Shown here: positions 44,103 through 53,397 of the stretch, one piece after another
Layout of the letters: each line of letters begins with the position of its first letter
Position numbering within the stretch: position 1 is the first letter of the stretch
Assembly (NCBI RefSeq): GCF_003856495.1
Contig: NZ_CP034118.1
Coordinates: forward strand, 2,605,842 to 2,669,841
DNA from: Staphylospora marina
GTDB taxonomy: Bacteria; Bacillota; Bacilli; Thermoactinomycetales; Thermoactinomycetaceae
Direction: 5' to 3'
Length of the DNA: 64,000 bases
Made by a program: the position numbers and the translations under genes
Notes under the pieces: generated by a model
Told to the model about the DNA's origin: nothing
What the model saw: the letters and a program-made list of their open reading frames with translations, nothing else
The model's database searches: none

Positions 44103-45682
44103 CGCACGATCCCCTCCCTTTCTTCCAGTCCCAGTCGCCGCCGCAGTTCGTCTTCGAACGGATTGAAATAATCCTCCGCTTTCGAAAGCACGCCCCGGTA
44201 TCCCTTGCCGCCTTCCGGAGACCTTCTCACGTCGGCGAACATGCCGCGGTTGATCGCTTCAAACAGACCGATGTCACCGACTTCCTCCAGCATCGCGACC
44301 GCCCGGTCCAGCACTTCGCGCGCTCTTCGCTCGATCCGCCCGCCCGGCGCGTACAGGATTTCCTCCCGCAGATGGCGTGCGTTGTTGAAGATGTACTGTG
44401 CGTTTTCAATGGCCAGCTGCCGGTCGTGAATGTGCGGCGTGTGCATCGCTTCGGTCATCATGCCGAGCAACTGGATGCCCTGCCCCGTCAGGATGCTGAC
44501 CAGATTGAACATGGCGTCCTGCACGTGCCCCTTGAAAATGTTCCCCGTCATGTGTTTGGTGGGCGGCATGTACTTGAGCGGGGCGTCCGGGAAGATCTGG
44601 CGGGCCATTTCCGCCTGGGCGATCTCCATCAGCAGACCGTCTTCCAGATCCGGATTCATCTCAAAGGCGTGCCCCAACCCCATTTGTTCCGGCGGAAGGC
44701 CGGACAACAGAGCCAGCTGCTCATTGATGAACTGGGACGCCAGCACGGTGTGGGCCGCTTCCACCGCGTCCGCCGTGGTCAGGTAGTTGTCTTCTCCGGT
44801 ATTGATGATGATGCCGGCATAGCTGTTGATCATGCGCGAAAACGCCTGGTCGATGAGCGTGCGCTGCATGTTGATGTCCCGGAACAGGATGCCGTACAGG
44901 GCGTCGTTCAGCATCACGTCCAGCCGTTCCAGGGCGCCCATGGCGGCGATCTCCGGCATGCAGAGACCGGAGCAGTAGTTGCAGAGGCGAATGTACCGCC
45001 CCACCTCTTCCCCCACTTCATCCAGCGCTTTTCTCATGATGCGGAAGTTTTCCTGGGTGGCAAACGTCCCGCCGTACCCTTCCCGGGTGGCGCCGTAGGG
45101 AACATAGTCCAGCAAACTTTGTCCGGTGCTGCGGATGACCGCGATGATGTCCGCCCCCTGGCGCGCCGCCGACCGGGCCTGCACCACGTCTTCGTAGATG
45201 TCCCCGGTGGCCACGATCACGTACAGATACGGCTGTTTCCCTTCCCCCAACCGGTCGATCAGCCGCTCCCGCTCCCGGCGATTCTCCAGGATCCGGTCGA
45301 GGCTGGCGGCGGCCAGTTCCCGTCCCTTGATCAGGATCTCATCCCGGGAAGCCGACGGCAATTCCGTCAAATCAAGCACACCGGAAGCGACCCGCTCCGC
45401 CACCTCCCGGGGAGAAATGCCGAGCTGCAAAGCCGCGTTCACCACCGGGGTCGCCGCGCCGGATGCCAACGCTTCCCGGGCATGCAGATGATCCGCCACC
45501 ACGTTGGGCAGCGGAACTCCTTCCGCATCCACCCCGTCGATGCCCAGCAGTCGCAGCACGGTTCGTTCCACGGCGAGCGTGGTCCGCGTGGCGATGAACC
45601 GGTCGACCTGGCCGGCGATCTCGCGCGCCGCCCGCCGGGCGCGGTCGATTTTCTCCGGATCCAGTCTGAGTTTCGGTTCCAT
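44099..45682 (-). CDS. kamD: D-lysine 5,6-aminomutase, alpha subunit
   Basis: Large catalytic subunit of 527 residues with a TIM-barrel core. Characteristic stretches: TGDIYEDVVQARSAARQGADIIAVIRSTGQSLLDYVPYG (substrate/PLP side), RLCNYCSGLCMPEIA, MNDALYGILFRDINMQRTLIDQ and the MPPTKHMTGNIFKGH loop. These match lysine 5,6-aminomutase rather than ornithine 4,5-aminomutase (separate small S plus fused E subunits). ATG 45682 after AGGAGAGG. The 251-base gap from kamC (45683-45933) contains only an 85-codon frame without family resemblance. Confidence 0.94.
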   Translation of the reverse strand: MEPKLRLDPEKIDRARRAAREIAGQVDRFIATRTTLAVERTVLRLLGIDGVDAEGVPLPNVVADHLHAREALASGAATPVVNAALQLGISPREVAERVASGVLDLTELPSASRDEILIKGRELAAASLDRILENRRERERLIDRLGEGKQPYLYVIVATGDIYEDVVQARSAARQGADIIAVIRSTGQSLLDYVPYGATREGYGGTFATQENFRIMRKALDEVGEEVGRYIRLCNYCSGLCMPEIAAMGALERLDVMLNDALYGILFRDINMQRTLIDQAFSRMINSYAGIIINTGEDNYLTTADAVEAAHTVLASQFINEQLALLSGLPPEQMGLGHAFEMNPDLEDGLLMEIAQAEMARQIFPDAPLKYMPPTKHMTGNIFKGHVQDAMFNLVSILTGQGIQLLGMMTEAMHTPHIHDRQLAIENAQYIFNNARHLREEILYAPGGRIERRAREVLDRAVAMLEEVGDIGLFEAINRGMFADVRRSPEGGKGYRGVLSKAEDYFNPFEDELRRRLGLEEREGIVR

Positions 45683-45933
45683 TTCATTTCCTCTCCTTTC
45701 TTGACGGACGTTCATCTCCGATTGCCGCCGAATAACGCGCGCAGCCATTCCTTCTCTTCGGACGAATCGCTTCGGCGGAAAGCGACCGGCACACACAATC
45801 CCTTCCGGATTCGGAAAACACTTCATGTTCCACGGGAAACATTGCAAAAACCCGATTCAAGTCCTCCCGAAACCACCGGCAAACGAAGGAAGACGGCAGC
45901 CGTTCTCCAGGTTTCCGACTCCACGGCAAAGTT

Positions 45934-47571
45934 TCATCCATCCGCGTTCCCCCGGTCCGCTTCGCCTCGCCACCGCCTTGCCCTTTGAATCACGTCCGCG
46001 GGCAGACCCAGCGCCTCGGCGATCACCAGGGCTTCTTCCGGAATCTCCGCTTCCCCGTCGAGCGGAACGAGCCGGAAATCCATCCGTTCGGAAAGCAGGC
46101 GCAAAAGCTCCCGCTCATCCATGCCTTCACCGTTGGGGAACGCCTCACGACGAAGTCCGGCGGTCCGGTATCCCCGGACGCCGGGGATGAGCGCCTCCCG
46201 GAAATGGGTCACGTGGATGCTCCAGGCGGTTCCGCTTGCGAGCACTTCCGTCACCGCCCGCGCCAAGGCGGCTCCTTCGGGCGGATTGGTTCCGCGGCCC
46301 ACTTCGTCCAGCAGCAACAGGCCGGGTTCCGTCCGCCTGAGACAATTCCTCAGCCGGATCACTTCCGCACCGAAGCTGCTGAGGCCTTGCCGTACGTCCT
46401 GTTTGTCGCCGATCACCCCGCCGATCCAGGCAAACAACGGCATTCTGCAGGAATCCGCCGGCACGAAAAATCCCAATTGTCCCAGCGCCGCCACCGTCCC
46501 CGCCGTCCGGAGCGCCATGGTTTTGCCCCCCATGTTGGCCCCGATGACGACGGTGACGCCCCGCGCCACTTCCAGATCCAGCGGAGCAAACGACAACCCC
46601 CGTTCCCGAAGGGAGGCCTCCACCGCGGGATGCACGGCTCCGGTCATCCGGAAGACGTGCGGGTCATTTAGCGGCCTTGTTCCGCCCCATGTATCCGCGG
46701 CGCGAATCCTTGCCCATTGCAGGTCAAAGTGAACCAGCCGGTCGCAAATCCCTCGAAGAGCCGGCACATGCGGCCGCACGGCGGGAGCCAACCGCTCCAA
46801 CACCTCCCGCTCCACCGACTCCAGCTCCCTCCGCGTCGCCGCCAGTTCATCCAACCATTCGGCATCGGGCGCATCGTCCAACGCGTACACCCCGTCGAGC
46901 GGTGTTTCACGGACGAGGCGAAGACGCGGATCCTGCCGGAATCCGGCTTCGAGGGGCGTCTTCCGGCCGACAATCCATTCCCCGAACCGGTTGGGACGGA
47001 CTCCCCAATCCCGCTCCACCGCCAGCGAACGCTCCCGCCGCCTCTCTCCGAGCGCGTATTCCAGCTTGCGGATCTTCTGCCGCAGCGGACCGAGCCGGTC
47101 ATCAAACCCGTCGTCCAGGGAAAAAGAAGGCTTCAGCGGCGGATCCGGATTCAAAAGCCGAAGAATGAAATCGCAAAGCGCCGCGGATTCACTGTCAAGC
47201 CGCAGGTTTTCCGGAACGTTCACCTTGTCCAGCCATTCGTTCCATTTTCCCGTCTGCCACAAAAAACGCTTCAGCCGAAACCATCCGCTCAGGGTTGGAC
47301 TTTCCCCCGCTTCCAGCACCCGCAGGGTTTCTTCCGGATCCGGGACCGCTTCCAACACCTCCCGAAGAGCGGCACTCGCTTGCGGATGCCCCGACAGACA
47401 GCCACGAATCAGCACCTGTTCATCCAACAGCCGGTTCCACGCCTCTTCCTGACCGGGCAAAAACGGTGCCGGTTCCCGGGCGGCGTCCCTGCCCATCGGG
47501 GTGAGCGGGCGAAAACGGTTCAAGCATTGCTCCAGAGACAGTTCGACCCGGATCTCTTCATCCATCCACAT
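45934..47571 (-). CDS. kamC: MutS-like ATPase of the lysine aminomutase locus (probable KamC reactivase subunit)
   Basis: A 545-residue protein with a C-terminal MutS-type ATPase: Walker A TVVIGANMGGKTMALRTAG, Walker B PGLLLLDEVGRGTNPPEG, and HVTHF. The N-terminal 330 residues are helical (clamp/lever-like) and there is no mismatch-recognition domain. Order kamA-B-C-D-E as in Fusobacterium/Clostridium lysine clusters identifies it as KamC, reported or proposed with KamB to be the ATP-dependent reactivase that releases damaged cobalamin. ATG 47571 behind GGGAGG; overlaps the kamB 3' end by 14 bases. Confidence 0.85.
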   Translation of the reverse strand: MWMDEEIRVELSLEQCLNRFRPLTPMGRDAAREPAPFLPGQEEAWNRLLDEQVLIRGCLSGHPQASAALREVLEAVPDPEETLRVLEAGESPTLSGWFRLKRFLWQTGKWNEWLDKVNVPENLRLDSESAALCDFILRLLNPDPPLKPSFSLDDGFDDRLGPLRQKIRKLEYALGERRRERSLAVERDWGVRPNRFGEWIVGRKTPLEAGFRQDPRLRLVRETPLDGVYALDDAPDAEWLDELAATRRELESVEREVLERLAPAVRPHVPALRGICDRLVHFDLQWARIRAADTWGGTRPLNDPHVFRMTGAVHPAVEASLRERGLSFAPLDLEVARGVTVVIGANMGGKTMALRTAGTVAALGQLGFFVPADSCRMPLFAWIGGVIGDKQDVRQGLSSFGAEVIRLRNCLRRTEPGLLLLDEVGRGTNPPEGAALARAVTEVLASGTAWSIHVTHFREALIPGVRGYRTAGLRREAFPNGEGMDERELLRLLSERMDFRLVPLDGEAEIPEEALVIAEALGLPADVIQRARRWRGEADRGNADG

Positions 47572-48616
47572 CTTCGTTCCCTCCCGTTTCACCCGCCGGA
47601 TCCCGCACGACGTCCACGACCGGGACGGGGGAAAACAACCGGGACATTTCCTGCCGCAACCATCCGGGATCCAGCGCGTATCCGTCGGGCGACACCGGGT
47701 TGACGGCCACGGCCAGCAACCGGACGGAACGAAGCACACGCACGTCTCCCCCGGCCCGGTACCAGCTCGAAAGCGTATCCAGCGAAGCCATGATCCGCGT
47801 GGCATCGGGCACCACCAGCACGGACACGTCCCGCTCGTCCAGGAGCGTCCGCAGCATCCGGTCGGTCAGCGCCCCCGGCACCCCCAATGCGGCAAACTTC
47901 CTCCCCGCCCACTCTTTCTTGCGTGCCTTCCACTCGACCAGTGAAGAAACGGGGAGCACCACCGAATGCTCCCCTTCCCACGCCACGACTTTCCGGAGAG
48001 TTTCCGCCTCCAGTCCGACCCGCCGCGGCCCGTGGTCTTCCGCTTCCGGTCGGGTCAGATGGTGATGCCACTCTTCCGCTTTGTTCCGCACGGCTTCCGG
48101 AGTGCGTCCCAATGCGGCCCCCACCGTAAGGACCACCCCTCCCGCCACGTCCGGACCGGCCGCCGCTTTGCGATCGTAGGCTCCGTCGATGAGCACCAGT
48201 TCCGCCCCGGCTCTCTCCAGCGCGTCCACCGCCGCCTGCACCGTCGATCGGGAAGTGAGGCCGACCAGCTTCACCCGGGTGGGGCGAACGGCTCTGGCAA
48301 TCACCACTTCTCCCGGCAGGGAACGGATTCCCGTGAAGCCCAGAAGCTCCCAGTCCCCCGGCCGCTCATCAATCTCCGGAGCCGCGGTCGCCACCAACAT
48401 GCCGGGAAAGACGGGAATGGCCGGCTTCTCCCGGCCGCTCCACGCATCCCGTTCTTCCCCGTCCACTCCGATGCTCAAAAGCCCGATCCGGAAGCGGAGG
48501 CGAAGGTCCCGGACCAGTGCGTTCAACACAGTGGTTTTGCCGGCGTTTTTGGAAAGACCCGTCACCGCCAGGGAGCGGATCCCCGCTTCCCGGATCCGGA
48601 GCGCCAGCTCTTTCAT
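47558..48616 (-). CDS. kamB: P-loop protein of the lysine aminomutase locus (probable KamB)
   Basis: A 352-residue protein with an N-terminal nucleotide-binding P-loop, AVTGLSKNAGKTTVLNALVRDL, and LLSIGVDGEERDAW, LVLIDGAYDRKAAAG typical of a SIMIBI-type NTPase. Otherwise without an obvious domain. Between kamA (ATGA overlap) and kamC (14-base overlap), so the three are translationally coupled. By order and size it is KamB, partner of the MutS-like KamC. Confidence 0.82.
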   Translation of the reverse strand: MKELALRIREAGIRSLAVTGLSKNAGKTTVLNALVRDLRLRFRIGLLSIGVDGEERDAWSGREKPAIPVFPGMLVATAAPEIDERPGDWELLGFTGIRSLPGEVVIARAVRPTRVKLVGLTSRSTVQAAVDALERAGAELVLIDGAYDRKAAAGPDVAGGVVLTVGAALGRTPEAVRNKAEEWHHHLTRPEAEDHGPRRVGLEAETLRKVVAWEGEHSVVLPVSSLVEWKARKKEWAGRKFAALGVPGALTDRMLRTLLDERDVSVLVVPDATRIMASLDTLSSWYRAGGDVRVLRSVRLLAVAVNPVSPDGYALDPGWLRQEMSRLFSPVPVVDVVRDPAGETGGNEDVDG

Positions 48617-49938
48617 CCCTGGATCCGTTGTTCCGCCGCTTCTTTGGCCGCCGCCGCTTCTTCCGCTTTTCTCGCCTCGTCGATCCGGAAATAGCGCCGG
48701 TCTTCACGCGGCAACTGTTTCGGTTCGAGATTGAGATGCTGGTCGCTCATCAGGGCGGCGATGCCCACTTGCGGGCCGGCTTCGCGGCAGTATTCGCAGG
48801 TGGACGGATCGTGCGGCTTGTAGTTTTGCGGTTCCGGGTAGCTGGTGATCACGCCTTCGAAGTTGCGAAGCACCGTCTTGGTCGGGCTTTGCGACAGGAT
48901 GTAGTTGGGAGAAAGCGGGATCTTTCCGCCGCCGCCCGGCGCATCGACGACGAACGTGGGAATGGCGTAGCCGGACGTGTGTCCGCGCAGGTATTCGATG
49001 ATTTCCAGACCTTTGGAAACCGGGGCCCGGAAATGACCGATCCCTTCGGACAAGTCGCACTGGTAGATGTAGTACGGACGAACGCGCACTTTCACCAATT
49101 CGTGCATCAGCTTTTTCATCGTGTGCGGACAGTCGTTCACGCCCGCGAGGATCACTGCCTGGTTGCCCAGCGGAACGCCGGCGTCGGCCAACATTTCGCA
49201 GGCCCGCTTGGACTCGGGCGTCAGCTCCTTGGGGTGGTTGAAATGGGTGTTGATCCACACGGGATGATATTTCTTCAGGATGTTGCACAGATTTTCCGTG
49301 ATCCGTTGCGGGAACACCACCGGCGCCCGGGTGCCGATGCGGATGATCTCCACGTGGGGAATCTCGCGCAGGTTCTTCAGCAGGTACTCCAAGATGCGGT
49401 CGTTCACCAGCAATCCGTCCCCGCCGGACAGCAACACGTCGCGGACGGTGGGCGTGTTGCGGATGTATTCGATGCACGCATCCATCTGTTTCTTGGGCAC
49501 GCCCATGCCGATCTGTCCGGAGAAGCGGCGACGCGTGCAGTACCGGCAGTACATCGAGCACTGGTTGGTGATCAGAAACAGCACGCGGTCGGGATAGCGG
49601 TGCGTCAAGCCTTTCACCGGGGAATCCGTGTCTTCCAGCAGCGGATCCTCCATGTCATACGGGGTTCTCATCAGCTCGGCGGAAACCGGCACCGACTGCT
49701 TGCGGATCGGGTCGTTCGGATCGTCGGGATCCATCAGCATGGCGTAATACGGCGTGATGTTCAGCGGAATCGTCTGTTTGGAAATTTTGACCCCTTCGAT
49801 TTCTTCGGGGGTGAGGTTGATCACCTTGGCCAGGTCTTCGTAAGTCTTGATGGTGTTCGTGAGTTGCCACAGCCAGTCATTCCACTGCTCGTCGGTCACG
49901 TCTTTCCACAGCTCGATGTCACGGAAATGGCGTTTCAC
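48613..49938 (-). CDS. kamA: L-lysine 2,3-aminomutase
   Basis: Radical-SAM, PLP-dependent enzyme of 441 residues that makes L-beta-lysine. The 4Fe-4S cysteines are C127, C131 and C134 in NQCSMYCRYCTRRR; SGGDGLLVNDRILEY is the SAM-binding GGD motif; the PLP lysine lies in APGGGGKIPLSP; C-terminal CEYC helps bind structural zinc. GTG start at 49938 with AAAGGAG ten bases upstream. It follows kdd by 76 bases in the sigma-54-driven operon. AblA, the osmolyte-forming relative, would sit with ablB, which is absent. Confidence 0.95.
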   Translation of the reverse strand: MKRHFRDIELWKDVTDEQWNDWLWQLTNTIKTYEDLAKVINLTPEEIEGVKISKQTIPLNITPYYAMLMDPDDPNDPIRKQSVPVSAELMRTPYDMEDPLLEDTDSPVKGLTHRYPDRVLFLITNQCSMYCRYCTRRRFSGQIGMGVPKKQMDACIEYIRNTPTVRDVLLSGGDGLLVNDRILEYLLKNLREIPHVEIIRIGTRAPVVFPQRITENLCNILKKYHPVWINTHFNHPKELTPESKRACEMLADAGVPLGNQAVILAGVNDCPHTMKKLMHELVKVRVRPYYIYQCDLSEGIGHFRAPVSKGLEIIEYLRGHTSGYAIPTFVVDAPGGGGKIPLSPNYILSQSPTKTVLRNFEGVITSYPEPQNYKPHDPSTCEYCREAGPQVGIAALMSDQHLNLEPKQLPREDRRYFRIDEARKAEEAAAAKEAAEQRIQG

Positions 49939-50014
49939 GTCCGATCAACTCCTTTGCGGAATGGATTTCATGCAAGCGCTTCCAACAACTTGCCAAAACA
50001 CGTTCCTCTCGCTT

Positions 50015-51052
50015 TCAGGCATACCGCGATTCGAACAATTCACGAAGAGGCCGGCTTTCCCGCAGCGCTTGCAGGGTGAGATCGGCATGTCCGGGAACAA
50101 ATCCGTTGCCGATCAACATGTTCACGTCCTTGCCGAGCCCCTCGGCCCCCAGTGCGGCCGTGGTGAACCGGACCGCCATGCTGAAGAAACAGACCGTTCC
50201 TCCGTCCCGTGTGGCGAGAATCGCGGAAAACTCCGTTTCCGGCACGTTGACGCAGTTGATGGTCAAATCGGCCATTCGCCCGCCGGTCACGCGGGAAACC
50301 GACTCGTAGACGGCCACCGGATCGGTGGCATCGATGCAAATCACTTCATGGGCCCATCCAAGCCGGCGAATGTCCTCACACGCACGCTCCCCGGCTTCCA
50401 GGGCGATCACTTGTCCCCGTGTTCCCGCCTGTTTCCAGGCGTAATACAGGCTCAACAATCCCGATTTGCCGCCCGCCCCGAGGATCACCACCCGGTCACC
50501 GTCCTTCACCAACCGGGCCGTCTGCGCGGGAGCTCCGCACACATCCAAGGCTGCCAGCGCCACCGTTTCCGGCAGGTCATCCGGCAAGAGCGCATACGGA
50601 CCCGTCTCAAACAGCACCGCATGTCCCTTCACATCCACTTGGCCGGTGTCCAGGTGAACCCGCTTCACTTCTTCCAACACCAGCGGGGTCAATGTCAGGG
50701 AGACGAGCGTCGCCACTTTGTCACCCGGCTTCAGTTTGCCGGGAAACCGGGGACCGACTTCCGCCACCCGGCCGATCAGCATGCCGCCGGATCCGGTCAC
50801 CGGGTTGTGCATTTTCCCCCGTTCGCGCACGATCTGAAGGATCCGTCTTCCGATGGCATCCGCATCCCCGTTCGCCTCTTTTTTGAGTTGGGCGAAGGAT
50901 GCGGAATCGATGTTCAGGCGGATCACGTCAATGCCGAGTTCGTTGTCGTAAATCTCCGGACTTGCATCCAGCCGCCACGCCGGTTGCGGGAGCACCCCGC
51001 CGGGCTCCAGCACCCGATGCAGTCCGTAGGGATGGCCATGCCTGTCGTTCAA
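50015..51052 (-). CDS. kdd: L-erythro-3,5-diaminohexanoate dehydrogenase
   Basis: NAD(P)-dependent enzyme oxidising 3,5-diaminohexanoate to 3-keto-5-aminohexanoate with release of ammonia. The 345 residues are a medium-chain-dehydrogenase-like fold: DNELGIDVIRLNIDSASFAQ, KMHNPVTGSGGMLIG, dinucleotide loop RVVILGAGGKSGLLSL and DLTINCVNVPETEFSAI. These match Kdd, whose distinctive lack of zinc ligands is also seen. The start is best placed at a TTG (51052) eight bases after GGGAGG; a GTG three codons upstream is too close to that site. First gene of the operon, 36 bases from the sigma-54 promoter. Confidence 0.93.
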   Translation of the reverse strand: MNDRHGHPYGLHRVLEPGGVLPQPAWRLDASPEIYDNELGIDVIRLNIDSASFAQLKKEANGDADAIGRRILQIVRERGKMHNPVTGSGGMLIGRVAEVGPRFPGKLKPGDKVATLVSLTLTPLVLEEVKRVHLDTGQVDVKGHAVLFETGPYALLPDDLPETVALAALDVCGAPAQTARLVKDGDRVVILGAGGKSGLLSLYYAWKQAGTRGQVIALEAGERACEDIRRLGWAHEVICIDATDPVAVYESVSRVTGGRMADLTINCVNVPETEFSAILATRDGGTVCFFSMAVRFTTAALGAEGLGKDVNMLIGNGFVPGHADLTLQALRESRPLRELFESRYA

Positions 51053-51087
51053 TCGGTCCACCTCCCGTTTGGCTCATGTTGAAAACC

Positions 51088-51105
51088 ATGCAAGATTCAT
51101 GCCAA
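51088..51105 (-). promoter_or_regulatory. sigma-54 promoter of the kdd-kam operon
   Basis: TTGGCATGAATCTTGCAT on the minus strand: -24 GG and -12 GC elements with exact spacing, and a near-complete TGGCAY-N5-TTGCA consensus. Transcription should start about 12 bases further, near 51078. Confidence 0.85.
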
Positions 51106-51180
51106 CTTTCTGACAACGGAGGATGCGGTTTGGGGCAGAAATCCCAGGAAAAAAGTGCCCGTTTTCGGGCATTCGGGTCA

Positions 51181-51202
51181 GACGCCGACGTCCGCCGGCG
51201 CC
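51181..51202. promoter_or_regulatory. enhancer candidate for the sigma-54 activator
   Basis: A 22-bp imperfect palindrome (GACGCCGACG-TC-CGCCGGCGCC, 8 of 10 pairs) lies about 80-100 bases upstream of the sigma-54 promoter, the usual position of an activator site. The rest of 51106-51370 is non-coding. Confidence 0.45.
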
Positions 51203-51271
51203 TCCGGGGCATCCGTTTCACCAACCGGACACAAGAAATTGCCTCCGGATTCGTGTCGTTTGCGGTGCAAA

Positions 51272-51305
51272 CAAAAAAAACCGGAATGCACTGCCGCATT
51301 CCGGG
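51272..51305 (-). terminator. terminator of the sigma-54 activator gene
   Basis: Perfect stem CCGGAATGC/GCATTCCGG with a six-base loop and eight U on the minus strand, about 65 bases past the activator stop; it separates the activator from the operon it probably controls. Confidence 0.85.
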
Positions 51306-51370
51306 TGAATCATGAACGACTGTTCCTTTCGGACGGACTCTCGTTCCCCGTTATCAAACCGAAAGCCGCT

Positions 51371-52795
51371 TCAACGCTTCTTCCCCTCCGCGTCTTCCGG
51401 ATCCGTTCCCTGCTTTCTCAGCCGGTACTGCAACGTCTGCCGGGGAATTCCGAGGAGCCGTGCCGCCTGGAGCACATTGCCTCCCGTCTCTTTCAACGCT
51501 TCGCGGATCATGGCCGTTTCCAGACGATTGACGGCTTCCCTCAGCGTCCATTTGCCGACGGGGAAGCGAATGACCGGTTCCGCGGATTTCTCCCGAAAGT
51601 GGGGAGGCAGGTGCTCCAATGCCAATTCTCCGCCGGTCACCAAGTTGAGCGCTCCTTCCACGGTATGCTTCAGCTCCCGCACGTTTCCCGGCCAGTCATA
51701 GGCCGCAAACGCCTCCAGCACTTCCGGGGAAAGCGTGACATCTTCCAGCCCCATCCGGCCGCTGATCTCCCGGAAGAAATGCCGGGTCAAATACGGGATG
51801 TCTTCCGGTCGTTCCCGAAGCGGCGGCAGATGAATGCCCACCACGTGGATGCGATAGTACAAATCCCGCCTCAGCCGACCCTCGCGGATGCTCACCATCG
51901 GATCTTCGTTGGTGGCGACGATCACCCGCACATCCACCGGTCGGACGCGGGTGTCCCCCACCCGACGGACGGCGCCTTCCTCCAGCATGCGCAGAAGCTT
52001 GGCCTGCAGATCAACCGGCATCGCCTGGATTTCATCCAGAAAGAGCGACCCGCCGTCCGCCAGTTCAAACAGACCGGGCCGGTCTTCCGCTCCGGTGAAG
52101 GCTCCCTTGGTCGTCCCGAACAGGATCCCTTCGAGCAATGAAGACGGAATCGCCGCACAATTTTGGGCGATCAGCGGCTTTCCCGCCCGGGGCGAGGCAT
52201 GGTGGATCGACTGAACCACCAGCTCTTTCCCGGTGCCCGTCTCCCCGATCACCAACACGGGCGAATCGGTTCTCGCCGCCCGTTTGGCCCGTTCGATTTC
52301 CCGCTGCATCACCGGATCCCGGGTGAGGATGTCCTCGAAGGTGTACGTGGTGCGAAGGCGACGTTTCCTGTCCGCCGGCTCCCGCATCCGTTCCTGCAAC
52401 CGGAGCACCTCATCGGACAGCTCTTTCATGCGCGTGACGTCCCGGGAAATCTCGGCCGCTCCCACCACCTTCCCGCCCAGCACCAACGGCACCGTGCGGT
52501 TGACCGTCATCACCCGGCGTCCTTTGCGATTCAAAAACGTCTGCTGTTGATCATCGATCGGCGTCCCGGTTTCCAGCACACGCAGCAGCGTGCTCGTCTT
52601 TTGCGTCAGCGACGGAAACGCTTCCAGCACATGCACGCCGAGCACTTCTTCCGGAGACATCCCGTCCATCCGGGAAGCGGCCCGATTATAAAAAACGGTG
52701 ATTCCGTGTTCATCCACGATGTGAATGCCTTCCGCCAAACATTCCAGAAACTCGACAATCATTTCCCGGGAAATTTCCGGAGACCATACCCCCAT
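51371..52795 (-). CDS. sigma-54-dependent activator with PAS domain (RocR/BkdR type)
   Basis: A 474-residue regulator. N-terminal PAS domain (about 12-120: ECLAEGIHIVDEHGITVFYNRAASRMDG), central AAA+ domain with Walker A IGETGTGKE, the sigma-54 contact loop GAFTGA and GGSLFLDEIQAMP, and a C-terminal Fis-type helix-turn-helix (GGNVLQAARLLGIPRQTLQYRLRK). No receiver domain, so it should sense a ligand through PAS. ATG 52795 behind GGAGGG. Immediately upstream of the kdd-kam operon and the only sigma-54 activator in the window, hence the likely lysine-pathway regulator. Confidence 0.9.
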   Translation of the reverse strand: MGVWSPEISREMIVEFLECLAEGIHIVDEHGITVFYNRAASRMDGMSPEEVLGVHVLEAFPSLTQKTSTLLRVLETGTPIDDQQQTFLNRKGRRVMTVNRTVPLVLGGKVVGAAEISRDVTRMKELSDEVLRLQERMREPADRKRRLRTTYTFEDILTRDPVMQREIERAKRAARTDSPVLVIGETGTGKELVVQSIHHASPRAGKPLIAQNCAAIPSSLLEGILFGTTKGAFTGAEDRPGLFELADGGSLFLDEIQAMPVDLQAKLLRMLEEGAVRRVGDTRVRPVDVRVIVATNEDPMVSIREGRLRRDLYYRIHVVGIHLPPLRERPEDIPYLTRHFFREISGRMGLEDVTLSPEVLEAFAAYDWPGNVRELKHTVEGALNLVTGGELALEHLPPHFREKSAEPVIRFPVGKWTLREAVNRLETAMIREALKETGGNVLQAARLLGIPRQTLQYRLRKQGTDPEDAEGKKR

Positions 52796-53061
52796 CTTCC
52801 CACCCTCCCCATACAACCTGCCAAAACCTTGTCAAAAGGTGCCGAAAATTCGTCATTTTTCTTTTATTGTAGCGGGGAGACGGAAAGAAGTCCAGCTTGG
52901 TGTCTCTCCGGTTGCATCCGCGGTCTGTTTCACGAAAGAAAGTTGACCTGAAGACGGAACCTGACAGCCTGCGCAAATGCAGCTCCATCAAGGCACCTTG
53001 CGATGTTTGTCTTGCCGGATGAACAACCTGACGGATGAATGGAGAATGTTCCGCAAACTCA

Positions 53062-53382
53062 TCAACCCATCAGGAAAAGCCATTCGATGATGAACATGGG
53101 AAATAGGATCAAATAATCAATCAACAGCAACACCACATTGGCCAAAATCGCCCAATCGGCATGCCGGTTCCGGTGTTTTCGCGCCAGCCATCCGAAAATG
53201 ATGCCAAGAGGAGCCAAACCAAACATCACCAGAAAATCAATGAAGACGGACATCGACAGCATTCCCACGAACCAATCCACCGGAAACAGGAATACTTGAT
53301 TGATCAGCCAAAGAATGATTCCAACGATGGCCACCAAAAACGAACGGAAGCTCCACCGGTTGGAAGCGGCATTGCTTTTCAA
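53062..53382 (-). CDS. small membrane protein
   Basis: A 106-residue protein with three or four transmembrane segments (about 15-32, 42-62, 75-100). It carries APLGIIFGWLARKHRNRHADW, closely paralleled by NPFGVVFGIIAMIRKERKALLW in the next gene, so the two are paralogues. TTG start at 53382, eight bases after GGAGG. Function unknown. The 52796-53061 region between it and the activator holds nothing I recognise. Confidence 0.7.
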   Translation of the reverse strand: MKSNAASNRWSFRSFLVAIVGIILWLINQVFLFPVDWFVGMLSMSVFIDFLVMFGLAPLGIIFGWLARKHRNRHADWAILANVVLLLIDYLILFPMFIIEWLFLMG

Positions 53383-53397
53383 TGTTCATCCCTCCCT

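Noticed and set aside
43344-45682. Ornithine 4,5-aminomutase instead of lysine 5,6-aminomutase
   Set aside because: Ornithine enzymes have a small S subunit and a large fused E subunit; here there are two subunits of the lysine type, with kdd, kce and kal present and no diaminopentanoate genes.
45684-45941. An 85-codon minus-strand frame in the kamC-kamD gap
   Set aside because: It has no good ribosome binding site, an arginine-rich composition typical of chance frames in GC-rich DNA, and no family resemblance.
51371-52795. The sigma-54 activator as an arginine/ornithine regulator (RocR)
   Set aside because: No arginine catabolic genes are adjacent, while a sigma-54 promoter for lysine genes lies directly downstream, so a lysine-pathway role is more economical.
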